Positions 1 to 11,000 of a stretch of DNA of 64,000 bases are shown here, piece after piece. The notes under the pieces were generated by a model, which worked only from the letters and a program-made list of their open reading frames with translations, did no database searches and had not been told where the DNA came from. Position 1 is the first letter of the stretch, and every line of letters starts with the position of its first letter. The translations under genes and the position numbers were made by a program. This stretch comes from Rattus norvegicus. Taxonomy: Eukaryota > Chordata > Mammalia > Rodentia > Muridae. Location of the stretch: positions 46,741,335-46,805,334 of the forward strand of contig NC_086032.1 of the NCBI RefSeq assembly GCF_036323735.1, read 5' to 3'.

Positions 1-1819
1 TTTCAAAATTTTGTGAGCCTAATCTCAGTAACTTGATGAATAGAGTTAGTTGCCAGTAGGCCGCATTAGTAATAAGTGGACTGTTTGGGATATAGAAAAA
101 ATGTCACGAATGGAATCAAAATCTGTAGGCGAATTCAGTGAGTTCCCAATGGGACATGCTTGTATGAGTGTGCTTTTCAATGTATAGCAACATTATAAGT
201 TACGGAATCCAAGTATATTGGTGAATTCTGTAGGTTAAGAATAGGATCGCATGTAATAAGCTTGTTACAAGATAGAGCAACGTTTTAACGAACTGAAACA
301 CTGTTTCTTTGTGAATTCAGTTAGTTCCCAGTAGCAGGCTCTTGTAATATGTGTACTTTTAAGAATTATCAAAATATGGTGAGCCGTTTCTCAGTAACTT
401 GGTGAATTCAGTTAGTTCCCAATAGGCCGCAGTAGTAATAGGTGGACTGTTCAGGATATAGAAAAATTTTCACGAATTGAGTCAAAATTTCTAGGCGAAT
501 TAACTGAATTCCTAATGGGACATGCTTGCATGAGGGTGCCTTTCAATATGTAGCAACATTTTAAGGAACGGAATCTAAGTATCATGTTGAATTCCGTAGG
601 TTCCCACTAGAATTCACATGTAATAAGCTTGTTATTCAAGATAGAGCAAAGTTTTAACGAACTGAAACACTGTATCCTTGTGAATTCAGTTAGTTCCCAG
701 TAGCAGGCTCTTGTAATATGTGTACTTTTAAAGATTTATCAAAATTGGTGAGGCGAATCTCAGTAACTTGGTGAATTCAGTTAGTTGCCAGTAGGCCGCA
801 GTAGTAATAAGTGGACTGTTCGGGATATAGAAAAATTTTCATGAATGGAATCAAAATTTCTACGATAATTCAGTGAGTTCCCAATGGGACATGCTTCTAT
901 GAGTGTGCTTTTAAATATATAGCAACATTTTGGCACGGATTCTAAGTATCATGTTGAATTCAGTAGGTTCCCAATAATATCGCATGTAATAAGCTTGTTA
1001 TTCAAGAGAGAGCAACGTTTTAACGAATTGAAACACTGTTTCTTTGTGAATTCAGTTAATTCCTAGTAGCAGGCTCTTGTAATATGTGTACTTTTAAAGA
1101 TTTTTCAAAATTTGCTGAGCCGAATTTCAGTAACCTGGTGCATTCATTTAGTTCCCAATAGGCCACAGTAGTAATAAGTGGATTGTTTGGGATATAGAAA
1201 AATTTTCACGAATTCAGTCAAAATTTCTACGCGAATTCAGTGAATACCCATTGGGCCATGTTTGTATGAGGGTGCTTTTCAATATATAGCAACATTTTAA
1301 GTAACGAAATCTAAGTATCATGGTGAATTCAGTACGTTCCCAATAGGATTCTCATGTAATAAGCTTGTTATTCAAGATAGAGCAAAGTGTTAACGAAGTG
1401 AATCACTGTATCCTTGTGAATTCAGTTAGTTCACAGTAGCAGGCTCTTGTAATATGTGTACTTTTAAAACTTTATCAAAATTTGCTGAGCCGAATCTCAG
1501 TAACTTGATGAATTCAGTTAGTTGCCAGTAGGCCGCAGTAGTAATAAGTGGACTGTTCGGGATATAGAAAAATTTTCACGAATGGAATCAAAATTTCTAG
1601 GGTAATTCAGGGAGTTCCCAATGGGAGATGCTTGTATGAGTGTGCTTTTAAATATATAGCAACATTTTAAGGCACGGATTCTAAGTATCATGTTGAATTC
1701 AGTAGGTTCCCAACAATATCGCATGTAATAAGCTTGTTATTCAAGAGTGAGCAACGTTTTAACGAACGGAAACACTGTTTCTTTGTGAATTCAGTTAGTT
1801 CCCAGTAGCAGGCTCTTGT

Positions 1820-4200
1820 AATATGTGTAGTTTTGAAGACTTATCAAAATTTGGGGGGCTGACTCTCAGTAACGTGGTAAATTCATTTAGTTCCAAATAG
1901 GACGGAAAATTAATAAGAAGACTATTCGGGATATAGAAAAATTTTTACGAATTGAGTCAAAATTTCTACGTGTATTCAGTGAGTTCCCAATGGGACATGC
2001 TTGTATGACTGTGTTATTCAATATATAGCAACATTTCAAAGAACGGAATCTAAGTATCATGGTGAATTCAGTAGGTTCCCACTAGGATTCGAATGTAATA
2101 AGCTTGTTATTCAAGATAGAGCAACGTTTTAACAAACTGAAACACTGTCTCTTTGTGAATTCAGATAGTTCCCAGTAGCAGGCTCTTGTAATTTGTATAT
2201 TTTTAAAGATTTATCAAAAGTTGGGGTGTCGAATCTCAGTAACTTGGTGAATTCCTTTAGGTCCCAATAGACCGCAGTAGTAATAAGTGGACTGCTGAGG
2301 ACATAGAAAAATTTTCAATAATGGAATCAAAATTTCTAGGCGAATTCAGTGAGTTACCAGTGGGACATGCTTGTATGAGTGTGCTTTTCAATGTATAGCA
2401 ACATGTTAAGTAACGGAATCTAAGTATATTGGTGAATTCTGTAGGTTAAGAATGGGATCGCATGTAATAAGCTTGTTATTCAAGTTAGAGCAAAGTTTTA
2501 ACGAACTGAAACACTGTTTCTTTGTGAATTCAGTTAGTTCCCAGTAGCAGGCTCTTGTAATATGTGTACTTTTAAGAATTACAAAATATGGTGAGCCGAA
2601 TCTCAGTAACGTGGTGAATTCAGTTATTTCCCAATAGGCCACAGTGGTAATAAGTGGACTGTTCAGGATATAGAAAAATTTTCACGAATTGAGTCAAAAT
2701 TTCTAGGCGAATTCAGTGAATTCCCAATGGGACATGCTTGTATGAGTGTGCTTTTTAATATATAGCAACATTTTAAGGCACCGAATCTAAGTATCATGAT
2801 GAATTCAGTAGGTTCCCAATAGGTTTCGCATGTAATAAGCATGTTATTCAAGATAGAGCAACGGTTTAACGAACTGAAACACTGTCTCTTTGTGAATTCA
2901 GTTAGGTCCCAGTAGCAGGCCCTTGTAATATGCGTACTTTTAAAGATTTATCAATATTTGGTGAGCCAAATCTAAGTAACATGGTGAATTCAGTTAGTTC
3001 CCAATAGGCCGCAGGATTAATAAGTGGACTGTTCGGGATCTTTAAAAATTTTCACGAATTGAATCAAAATTTCTAGGCGAATTCAGTGAGGTCCCAATGG
3101 GACATGCTTGTATAGTGTGCTTTTCAATATATAGCAACAGTTTAAGGAACGGAATCTAAGTATCATTGTGAATTCTGTAGGTTCCCAATAGGATCGCAAG
3201 TAATAAGCTTCTTCTTCAAGATAGAGCAACGTTTTAACGAACTGAAACACTGTTGCTATGTGAATTCAGTTAGTCCCCATTAGCAGACTCTTTTAATATG
3301 TGTACTTTTAAAGATTTATCAAAATTTGGTGAGCCGAATCTCAGTAACTTGTTGAATTCAGTTAGTGCCAGTAGGCCGCAGTAGTAATAAGTGGACTGTT
3401 CGGGATGTAGAAAAATTTTCACGAATGGAATCAAAATTTCTAGGTGAATTCAGTGAGTTCCCAATGGGACATGATTGTATGAGTGTGCTTTTCAATGTAT
3501 AACAACATTTTAAGTAACGGAATCTAAGTATCATGGTGAATTCTGTAGGTTCCCAATAAGATCGCACGTAATAAGCTTGTTATTCAAGATAGAGCAACGT
3601 TTTAACAAACTGAAACACTGTTTCTTTGTGAATTCAGTTAGTTCCCAGTAGCAGGCTCTTGTAATATGTCTAGTTTTGAAGATTTGTCAAAATTTGGAGG
3701 GCTGACTCTCAGTAACGTGGTGAATTCATTTAGTTCCCAATATGCTTGAGAAGTAATAAGTGGACTATTCGGGATATAGAAAAATTTTCACGAATTGATT
3801 CAAAATTTCTATGTGTATTCAGTGAGTTCCCAATGGGACATGCTTGTATGACTGTGCTATTCAATATATAGCAACATTTTAAAAAACGGAATCTAAGTAT
3901 CCTGGTGAATTCAGTAAGTTCCCACTAGGATTCGAATGTAATAAGCTTGTTATTCAAGATAGAGCAACGTTTTAACGAACTGAAACACTGTCTCTTTGTG
4001 AATTCAGATAGTTCCCAGTAGCAGGCTCTTGTAATTTGTATATTTTTAAAGATTTATCAAAAGTTGGGGTGCCGAATCTCAGTAACTTGGTGAATTCCGT
4101 TAGGTCACAATAGACCGCAGTAGTAATAAGTGGACTGCTCAGGACATAGAAAAATTTTCTATACTGGAATCAAAATTTCTAGGCGAATTCAGTGAGTTAC
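1820..4200. repeat. Old 5-unit duplication (1.84 kb offset)
   Basis: The stretch about 1820-2360 matches about 3663-4200 at an offset of roughly 1,843 bp (five units). Shared rare variants include TAGTTTTGAAGA with GGGCTGACTCTCAGTAACGTGG in subunit a, the ACGTGTATTCAGTGAG-like start of c, and TTTGTATATTTTTAAAG with AAAGTTGGGGTG in the following unit. Surrounding sequence has diverged, so the original extent cannot be fixed by eye. Confidence 0.65.
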
Positions 4201-5068
4201 CAGTGGGACATGCTTGTATGAGTGTGCTTTTCAATATAAACCAACCTTTTAAGGAACGGAATCTAAGTATCATGGGAATTCAGTAGTTTTCCAATAGGAT
4301 TCGCATGTGATAAGCTTGTTATTCAAGATAGAGCAACGTTTTAACGAACTGAAACACTGTCTCTTTGTGAATTCAGTTAGATCACATTAGCAGGCTCTTG
4401 TAATATGTGTACTTTTAAAGATTTATAAAAATTTGGTGAGCCTAATCTCAATAACTTGAATTATTCAGTTAGTTGTCAGTAGGCCGCAGTAGTAATAAGT
4501 GGACTGTTCGGGATATAGAAAAACTTTCACGAATGGAATCAAAATTGCTAGGCGTATTCAGTGAGTTCCCAATGGGACATGCTTGTATGAGTGTGCTTTT
4601 CAATATATAGCAACATTTTAAGTAACGGAATCTAAATATCATTTTGAATTTTTTAGGTTCCCAATAGGATCGCAAGTAATAAGCTTGTTATTCAAGGTAG
4701 AGCAACGTTTTAACGAATTGAAACACTGTTTCTTTGTGAATTCTGTTAGTTCCCAGTAGCAGGCTCTTATAGTACGTGTACTTTTAAGATTTATCAAAAT
4801 ATGGTGAGCCTAATCTCAGTAACTTGGTGAATTAAGTTACTTCCAAAGGCCGCCGTGTTTATAAGTGGACTGTTCGGGATATAGGAAAATTTTCACGAAT
4901 TGAGTCAAAATTTCTAGGCGAATTCAGTGAATTACCAATGGGACATGCTTGTATGAGGGTGCTTTTCAATATGTAGCAACATTTTAAGGAACGGAATCTA
5001 AATATCATGGTGTATTCCGTAGGTTCCAACTAGGATTCACATATAATAAGCTTGTTAGTCAAGATACA

Positions 5069-5165
5069 GGTTGAGAATATAGCTCAGTGGTAGAGCGCTT
5101 GCTTAGCAAGCGCAAGGCCCTGGGTTCGGTTCACAGCTCCGGAAAAAAGAGAATAAAATTAGAAA
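5069..5165 (+). mobile_element. ID SINE, plus strand, in subunit d
   Basis: This is a tRNA(Ala)-derived rodent ID element, starting GGTTGAGAATATAGCTCAGTG. The Pol III A box (TAGCTCAGTGG) is at 5080-5090 and the B box-like GGTTCGGTTCA at 5123-5133. A 7-bp stem, GCGCTTG/CAAGCGC, encloses a loop containing TTAG, so the copy still reads TTAGC as in BC1 and tRNA-Ala(AGC). The A-rich tail (AAAAAAGAGAATAAAATTAG) is degenerate. Flanking TCAAGATACAG (5059-5069) and TCAAGATAGAG (5166-5176) form a target-site duplication with one mismatch; the last G overlaps the element start. It is the only ID in this orientation and in subunit d, so it is an independent and probably old insertion that was not amplified in this window. 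Confidence 0.94.
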
Positions 5166-6109
5166 TCAAGATAGAGCAAAGGTTTAAAGAACTGATACAC
5201 TGTATCCTTGTGAATTCAGTTAGTTCCCAGTAGCAGGCTCTTGTAATATGTGTACTTTTAAAGATTTATCAAAATTTGGTGAGCCGAATCTCAGTAACTT
5301 GATGAATTCAGTTAGTTGCCAGTAGGCCGCAGTAGTTATAAGTGGACTGTTCGGTATATAGAAAAATTTTCACGAATACAGTCAAAATTTCTACGCGAAT
5401 TCAGTGAATACCCAATGGGCCATGCTTGTATGAAAGTGCTTTTCAATATATAGCAACATTTTAAGGAACGGAATCTAAGTATCATGGTGAATTCAGTACG
5501 TTCCCAATAGGATTCTCATGTAATAAGCTTGTTATTCAAGGTAGAGCAAAGTTTTAACGAAGTGAATCACTGTATCCTTGTGAATTCAGTTAGTTCCCAG
5601 TAGCAGGCTCTAGTAATATGTGTACTTTTAAAGATTTATCAAAATTTGCTGAGCCGAATCTCAGTAACGTGATGAATTCAGTTTGTTGCCAGTAGGCCGC
5701 AGTAGTAATAAGTGGACTGTTAGGGATATAGAAAAATTTTCACGAATGGAATCAAAATTTCTAGGGTAATTCAGTGAGTTCCCAATGGTACATGCTTGTA
5801 TGAGTGTGCTTTTAAATATATAGCAACATTTTAAGGCACAGATTCTAAGTATCATGTTGAATTCAGTAGGTTCCGAACAATATCGCATGTAATAAGCTTG
5901 TTATTCAAGAGTGAGCAACGTTTTAACGAATTGAAACACTGTTCCTTTTTGAATTCAGTTAGTTCCCAGTAGCAGGCTCTTGTAATATGTGTACTTTTAA
6001 ATATTTGTCAAAATTCAGTGAGTTCCCAATGGGACATGCTTGTATGAGTGTGCTTTCCAATATATAGCAACATTTAAAGGAAAGGAATCTAAGTATCATG
6101 GTGAATTCT

Positions 6110-9100
6110 GTAGGTTTCCAATAGGATCGCACGTAATAGTTTTTCTTTAAGATAGAGCAACATTTTAATGAACTGTAACACTGTTTGAATGTGAACTCAG
6201 TTAGTTCCCAGTAGCAGGCTCTTGTAATCTTTGTACTTTTAAAGATTTATCGAAATTTGGTGAGCCGAATCTCAATAACTTCTTTAATTCACTTAATTCC
6301 CAATAAGCCGCAGTTGTAATAAGTGGACAGTTCGGGATGTAGAAAAATTTTCACGAATTGAGTCAAAATTTCTAGGCCATTTCAGTGAGTTCCCAATGGG
6401 ACATGCCTCTATGAGGGTGCTTTTCAATATACAGTAACATTAAAAGGAAAAGAGTCTAAGTATCATGGTGTATTCAGTAGGTTCTCAATAGCATTCGCAT
6501 GTCATATGCTTTTTATTCAAGATAGAGCACCGTTTTAACAACTGAAACATTGTATCTTTGTGAATTCAGTTACTTCCCAGTAGCAGGCTCTTGTAATATG
6601 TGTACTTTTAAAGATTTATCAAAATTTGGTGAGCCGAATCTCAGTAACTTGGTGAATTCAGTTAGTCCCCAAAAAGCCGCAGTAGAAATAAGTGGACACT
6701 TCGGGATATAGAAAAATTTTCACGAATGGAATAAAAATTTCTAGGCAAATTCAGTGAGTTCCCAATGGGACATGCTTGTATGAGTGTGCTCTTCAATATA
6801 TAGCAACATTTTAAGGAACGGAATCTAAGTATCATGGTGAATTCTGTAGGTTCCCAGTAGGATCGCATGTAATAAGGTTGTTATTTCACATAGAGCACGT
6901 TTTTACGAACTGAAACACTGTTTCACTGTGAATTCAGTTATTTCCCAGTAGCAGGCTCTTGTAATATGTGTACTTTTAAAGATTTATCAAAATTTGGTGA
7001 GCCGAATATCAGTAACTTGGTGAATTCAGTTAGTCCCCAATAAGCCGCAGTAGTAATAAGTGGACTCTTCGGGATATAAAAAAATTTTCACGTATTGAAT
7101 CATAATTTCTAGGAGGATTCAGTGAGTACCCATTGGCACATGCTTGTATGAGGGTGATTTTCAATATATAGCAACATTTTAAGGAACGGTATCTAAGTAT
7201 CAAGGTTAATTCAGTAGTTTCCCAATAGGTTCGCATTTAGAAGCCTGTTATTCAAATTAGAGCAAAGTTTTAACGAAATGAAACACTGAATTTTTGTAAA
7301 TTCAGTTAGTTCCCAGTAGCAGGCTCTTGTAATATGTGTACTTTTTTTTGGTTCTTTTTTTTTTTTTGGAGCTGGGGACCGAAATCAAGACCTTGTGCTT
7401 CCTAGGGAAGCGCTCTACCACTGAGCTAAATCCCCAACCCCAATATGTGTACTTTTAAAGAATTATCAAAATTTGGTGAGCCGAATCTCAATAACTTGGT
7501 GAATTCAATTATTTCCCAGTAAGCCGCAATAGTTATAAGTGGTCTCTTCGGGATATAGAAAAATTTTCAGGAATTAAATTAAATTTCTAAGAGAATTCAG
7601 TGAGTTACCAATGGGACATGCTTGTATGTGTGTGCTTTTCAATATATAGCAACATTTTAAGTAACGGAATCTAAGTATCATGGTGAATTCTGTAGGTTCC
7701 CAATAGGATCGTATGTAATAAGCTTGTTATTCAACATAGAGCAACGTTTGAGGAATTGAAACACTGTTTCTTTGTGAATTCAGTTATTTCCCAGTAGCAG
7801 GCTCTTGTAATATGTGTACTTTTAAAGATTAACAAAAGTTGGTGAGCCGAATCTCACTAACTTGCTTAATTCAGTTAGTTCCTTGTAAGCCGCAATAGTT
7901 ATAAGAGGACTGTTCGGGAAATAGAAAAATTTTCATGAATGGAATGAACATTTCTAGGCAAATTCAGTGAGTTCCCAATGGGACATGCTTGTATGAGTGT
8001 GCTTTTCAATATACCGCAACAATTTAAGGAACGGAATCTAAGTATCATGGTGAATTCAGTAGTTTCCCAATAGGATTCGCATGTAATAAGCTTGTTATTC
8101 AAGAAGAGCAAAGTTTTAACGAACTGAAACAATGTTTCTTTGTGAATTGAGTTAGTTCCCAGTAGCAGGCTCTTGTAATAGGTGTACTTTTAAAGATTTA
8201 TAAAAATATGGTGAGCCGAATCTCAGTAACTTGATGAATTCAGTTAGTAGCCAGTAGGCCGCAGTAGTAATAAGTGGACTGTTCGGGATATAGAATAATT
8301 TTGAAGAATGGTATCAAAATTTCTAGGAAATTCAGTGAGTTCCCAATAGGACGTGCATGTATGAGTGTGCTGTTCATTGTATAGCAACATTTTAAGTAAC
8401 GTAATCTACGTATCATGGTTAATTCTGTAGGTTAAGAATAGGATCGCATGTGATAAGATTTTATTCAAGATAGAGCAACATTTTAACGAAATGAAACACT
8501 GTGTCTTTAGAATTCAGTTAGTTCCAAGTAGTTGGCACTTGTAATATGTGTACTTTTAAAGATTTATAAAAATTTGGTGAGCCGAATCTCAGTAATTGTT
8601 GAATTCAGTTAGTTCCTAGTAGGCCGCAATAGTAATAACCACTTATTACTGACGGGATATAGAAAAATTTATGCTAATTGAATCAAAATTTCTAGGCGAA
8701 TTCAGTGAGTTCCCAATGGGACATGCTTGTATGAGTGTGCTTTTCAATATATAGCAACATTTTAAGTAACGGAATCTAAGTATCATGGTGAAATCTGTAG
8801 GTTCCCAATAGGATCGCATGTAATAAGCATGTTATTTAAGATAGAGCAATTATTTAACGAACTGCAACACTGTCTGTTTGTGAATTCAGATAGTTCCCAG
8901 TAGCAGGCTCTTGCAATATGTGTACTTTTAAAGATTTGTCAAAATTTGGTGAGCCGAATCTCAGTAACTTGGTGAATTCAGTTAGTTCCCAAAAGGCCGC
9001 AGTAGTAATAAATGGACTGTGCGGGATATAGATAATTTTTTCACGAATTGAATCAAAATTCCTAGGCGAAGTCAGTGAATTCCCAATGGGACATGCTTGT

Positions 9101-11000
9101 ATGAGTGTGCTTTTCAATATATAGCAACATTTTAAGTAACGAAATCTAAGTGACATGGTGAATTCAGTAGTTTCGCAATAGGATGCGCATGTATTAGCTT
9201 GTTATTCAAATTAGAGCAACCTTTTAACGAACTGAAACACTGATTCATTGTGAATTCAGTTAGTTCCCAGTAGCAGGCTCTTGTAATATATGTACTTTTA
9301 AAGATTTATCTAAATTTGGTGAGCCGAATCTCAGTAACTTGGTGAATTCAGTTAGTTCCATGTAAGCCCTAATAGTTATAAGTAGTCTGATCAGGATATA
9401 GAAAAATTTTCCCAAATTAATCAATATTTCTAGGCGAATTTAGTGAGTTCCCAATGGGACATGCTTGTATCAGTGTGCTTTTCAATATATAGCCGCATTA
9501 AAGGAACGGAATCTAAGTATCATGGTGAATTTTGTAGGTTCCCAATAGAATCGCACGTAATAAGGTTTTTATTTAAGATACAGCAACGTTTTAACGAACT
9601 GAAACACTGTTTCATTGTGAACTCAGTTAGTTCCCAGTAGCAGGCTCTTGTAATGTGTGTACTTTTAAAGATTTATCGAAATTTGGTGAGCCGAATCTCA
9701 GTAACTTGGTTAATTCAGTTATTTCCCAATAAGCCTCACTTGTAATAAGTGGACTGTTCGCGATACAGAAAAATATTCACGAATTGAGTCAAAATTTCTA
9801 GGCAATTTCAGTGAGTTCCCAAAGGGGCATGCTTCTATGAGGGTGCTTTTCAATATATAGTAACATTTAAAGGAAAGCAGTCTAAGTATCCTGGTGAATT
9901 CAGTAGGTTCCCAATAGGATTCGCATGTAATAAGTTTGTATTCAAGATAGAGCAAAGTTTTAACAACTGAAATATTTTCTCTTTGTGAATTCAGTTACTT
10001 CACAGTAGCAGGCTCTTGTAATACGTATAGTTTTAAAGATTTATCAAAATTTGGTGAGCCGAATTTCAGTAACTTGGTGAATTCAGTTAGTCCCCAATAA
10101 GCCGCAGTAGTAATAAGTGGACTCTTCGGGATATAAAAAATTTTACGAATGGAATAAAAATTTCTAGGCAAATTCAGTGAGTTCCCAATGGGACATGCTT
10201 GTATGAGTGTGCTCTTCAATATATAGCAACATTTTAAGGAACGGTATCTAAGTATCTTGGTGAATTCAGAAGGTTTCCAATAGGATCGCACGTAATAGGT
10301 TTTTCTTTAACATAGAGCAACGTTTTAACGAACTGTAACACTGTTTAACTGTGAACTCAGTTAGTTCCCAGTAGCAGGCTCTTGTAATCTTTGTACTTTT
10401 AAAGATTTATCGAAATTTGGTGAGCCGAATCTCAATAACTTCTTTAATTCACTTAGTTCCCAATAAGCCGCAGTTGTAATAAGTGGACTGTTCGGGATAT
10501 AGAAAAATTTTCACGAATGGAGTCAAAATTTCTAGGCCATTTCTGTGAGTTCCCAATGGGACATGCCTCTATGAGGGTGCTTTTCAATATATATTAACAT
10601 TTAAAGGAACAGAGTCTAAGTATCATGGTGTATTCAGTAGGTTCTCAATAGGATTCGCATGTAATATGCTTGTTATTCAAGATAGAGCCTCGTTTTAACA
10701 ACTGAAACATTGTATCTTTGTGAATTCAGTTACTTCCCAGTAGCAGGCTCTTGTAATATGTGTACTTTTAAAGATTTATCAAAATTTGGTGAGCCGAATC
10801 TCAGTAACTCGGTGAATTCAGTTAGTACCCAATAAGCCGCAGTAGTAATAAGTGGACAATTCGGGATATAGAAAAATTTTCACGAATGGAATAAAAATTT
10901 CTAGCCAAATTCAGTGAGTTCCCAATGGTACATACTTGTATGAGTGTGCTCTTCAATATATAGCAACATTTTAACTAACGGAATCTAAGTATCATGGTGA
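6110..11000. repeat. Old 11-unit duplication around the 7.35 kb ID
   Basis: About 6110-6840 matches about 10270-11000 at an offset near 4,160 bp. Shared rare variants are CGCACGTAATAG followed by TTTTTCTTTAA, AACTGTAACACTGTTT with GTGAACTCAG, CTCAATAACTTCTTTAATTC, CATGCCTCTATGAGG and AACATTGTATCTTTGTG. The offset fits 11 units plus the ID at 7.35 kb. Confidence 0.6.
7346..7441 (-). mobile_element. Diverged ID SINE, minus strand, in subunit a
   Basis: Read on the minus strand, this starts GGGGTTGGGGATTTAGCTCAG, keeps the A box, and ends in an A-rich tail with GAACC. The B-box region (around 7377-7393) is clearly altered, reading GACCGAAATCAAGACC on the plus strand instead of the expected GAACCCAGGGCC-type run. 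The duplication is perfect: AATATGTGTACTTTT at 7331-7345 and 7442-7456, with the minus-strand start AAAAG that fits L1-type target-primed insertion at CTTT/AAAAG. It occupies the same nucleotide position and orientation as the 17 amplified copies further right and shares flanking variants with them, so it may descend from the same insertion. Confidence 0.93.

Larger units (their letters stand above)
1110..5890. repeat. Old 11-unit duplication (4.16 kb offset)
   Basis: About 1110-1750 resembles about 5260-5890. Shared unusual variants are CAGTCAAAATTTCTACGCG, GAATACCCA with TGGGCCATG in c, GAAGTGAATCACTGTATCC in d, TTTGCTGAGCC in a, and a d subunit reading CAACAATATCGC or close to it. The offset is about 4,164 bp, which is 11 units once the ID at 5.07 kb is subtracted. 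Confidence 0.6.

Noticed and set aside
5069..5165. Possible tRNA-Ala gene
   Set aside because: tRNA-like A and B boxes and a TTAGC loop are present, but the acceptor stem is not formed and an A-rich tail plus target-site duplication follow, as in an ID SINE. The minus-strand copies are rejected as tRNAs for the same reason.
8631..8650. Hairpin as a transcription terminator
   Set aside because: It is a single-copy rearrangement of subunit b in non-coding satellite, with no upstream gene and no T run directly after it.
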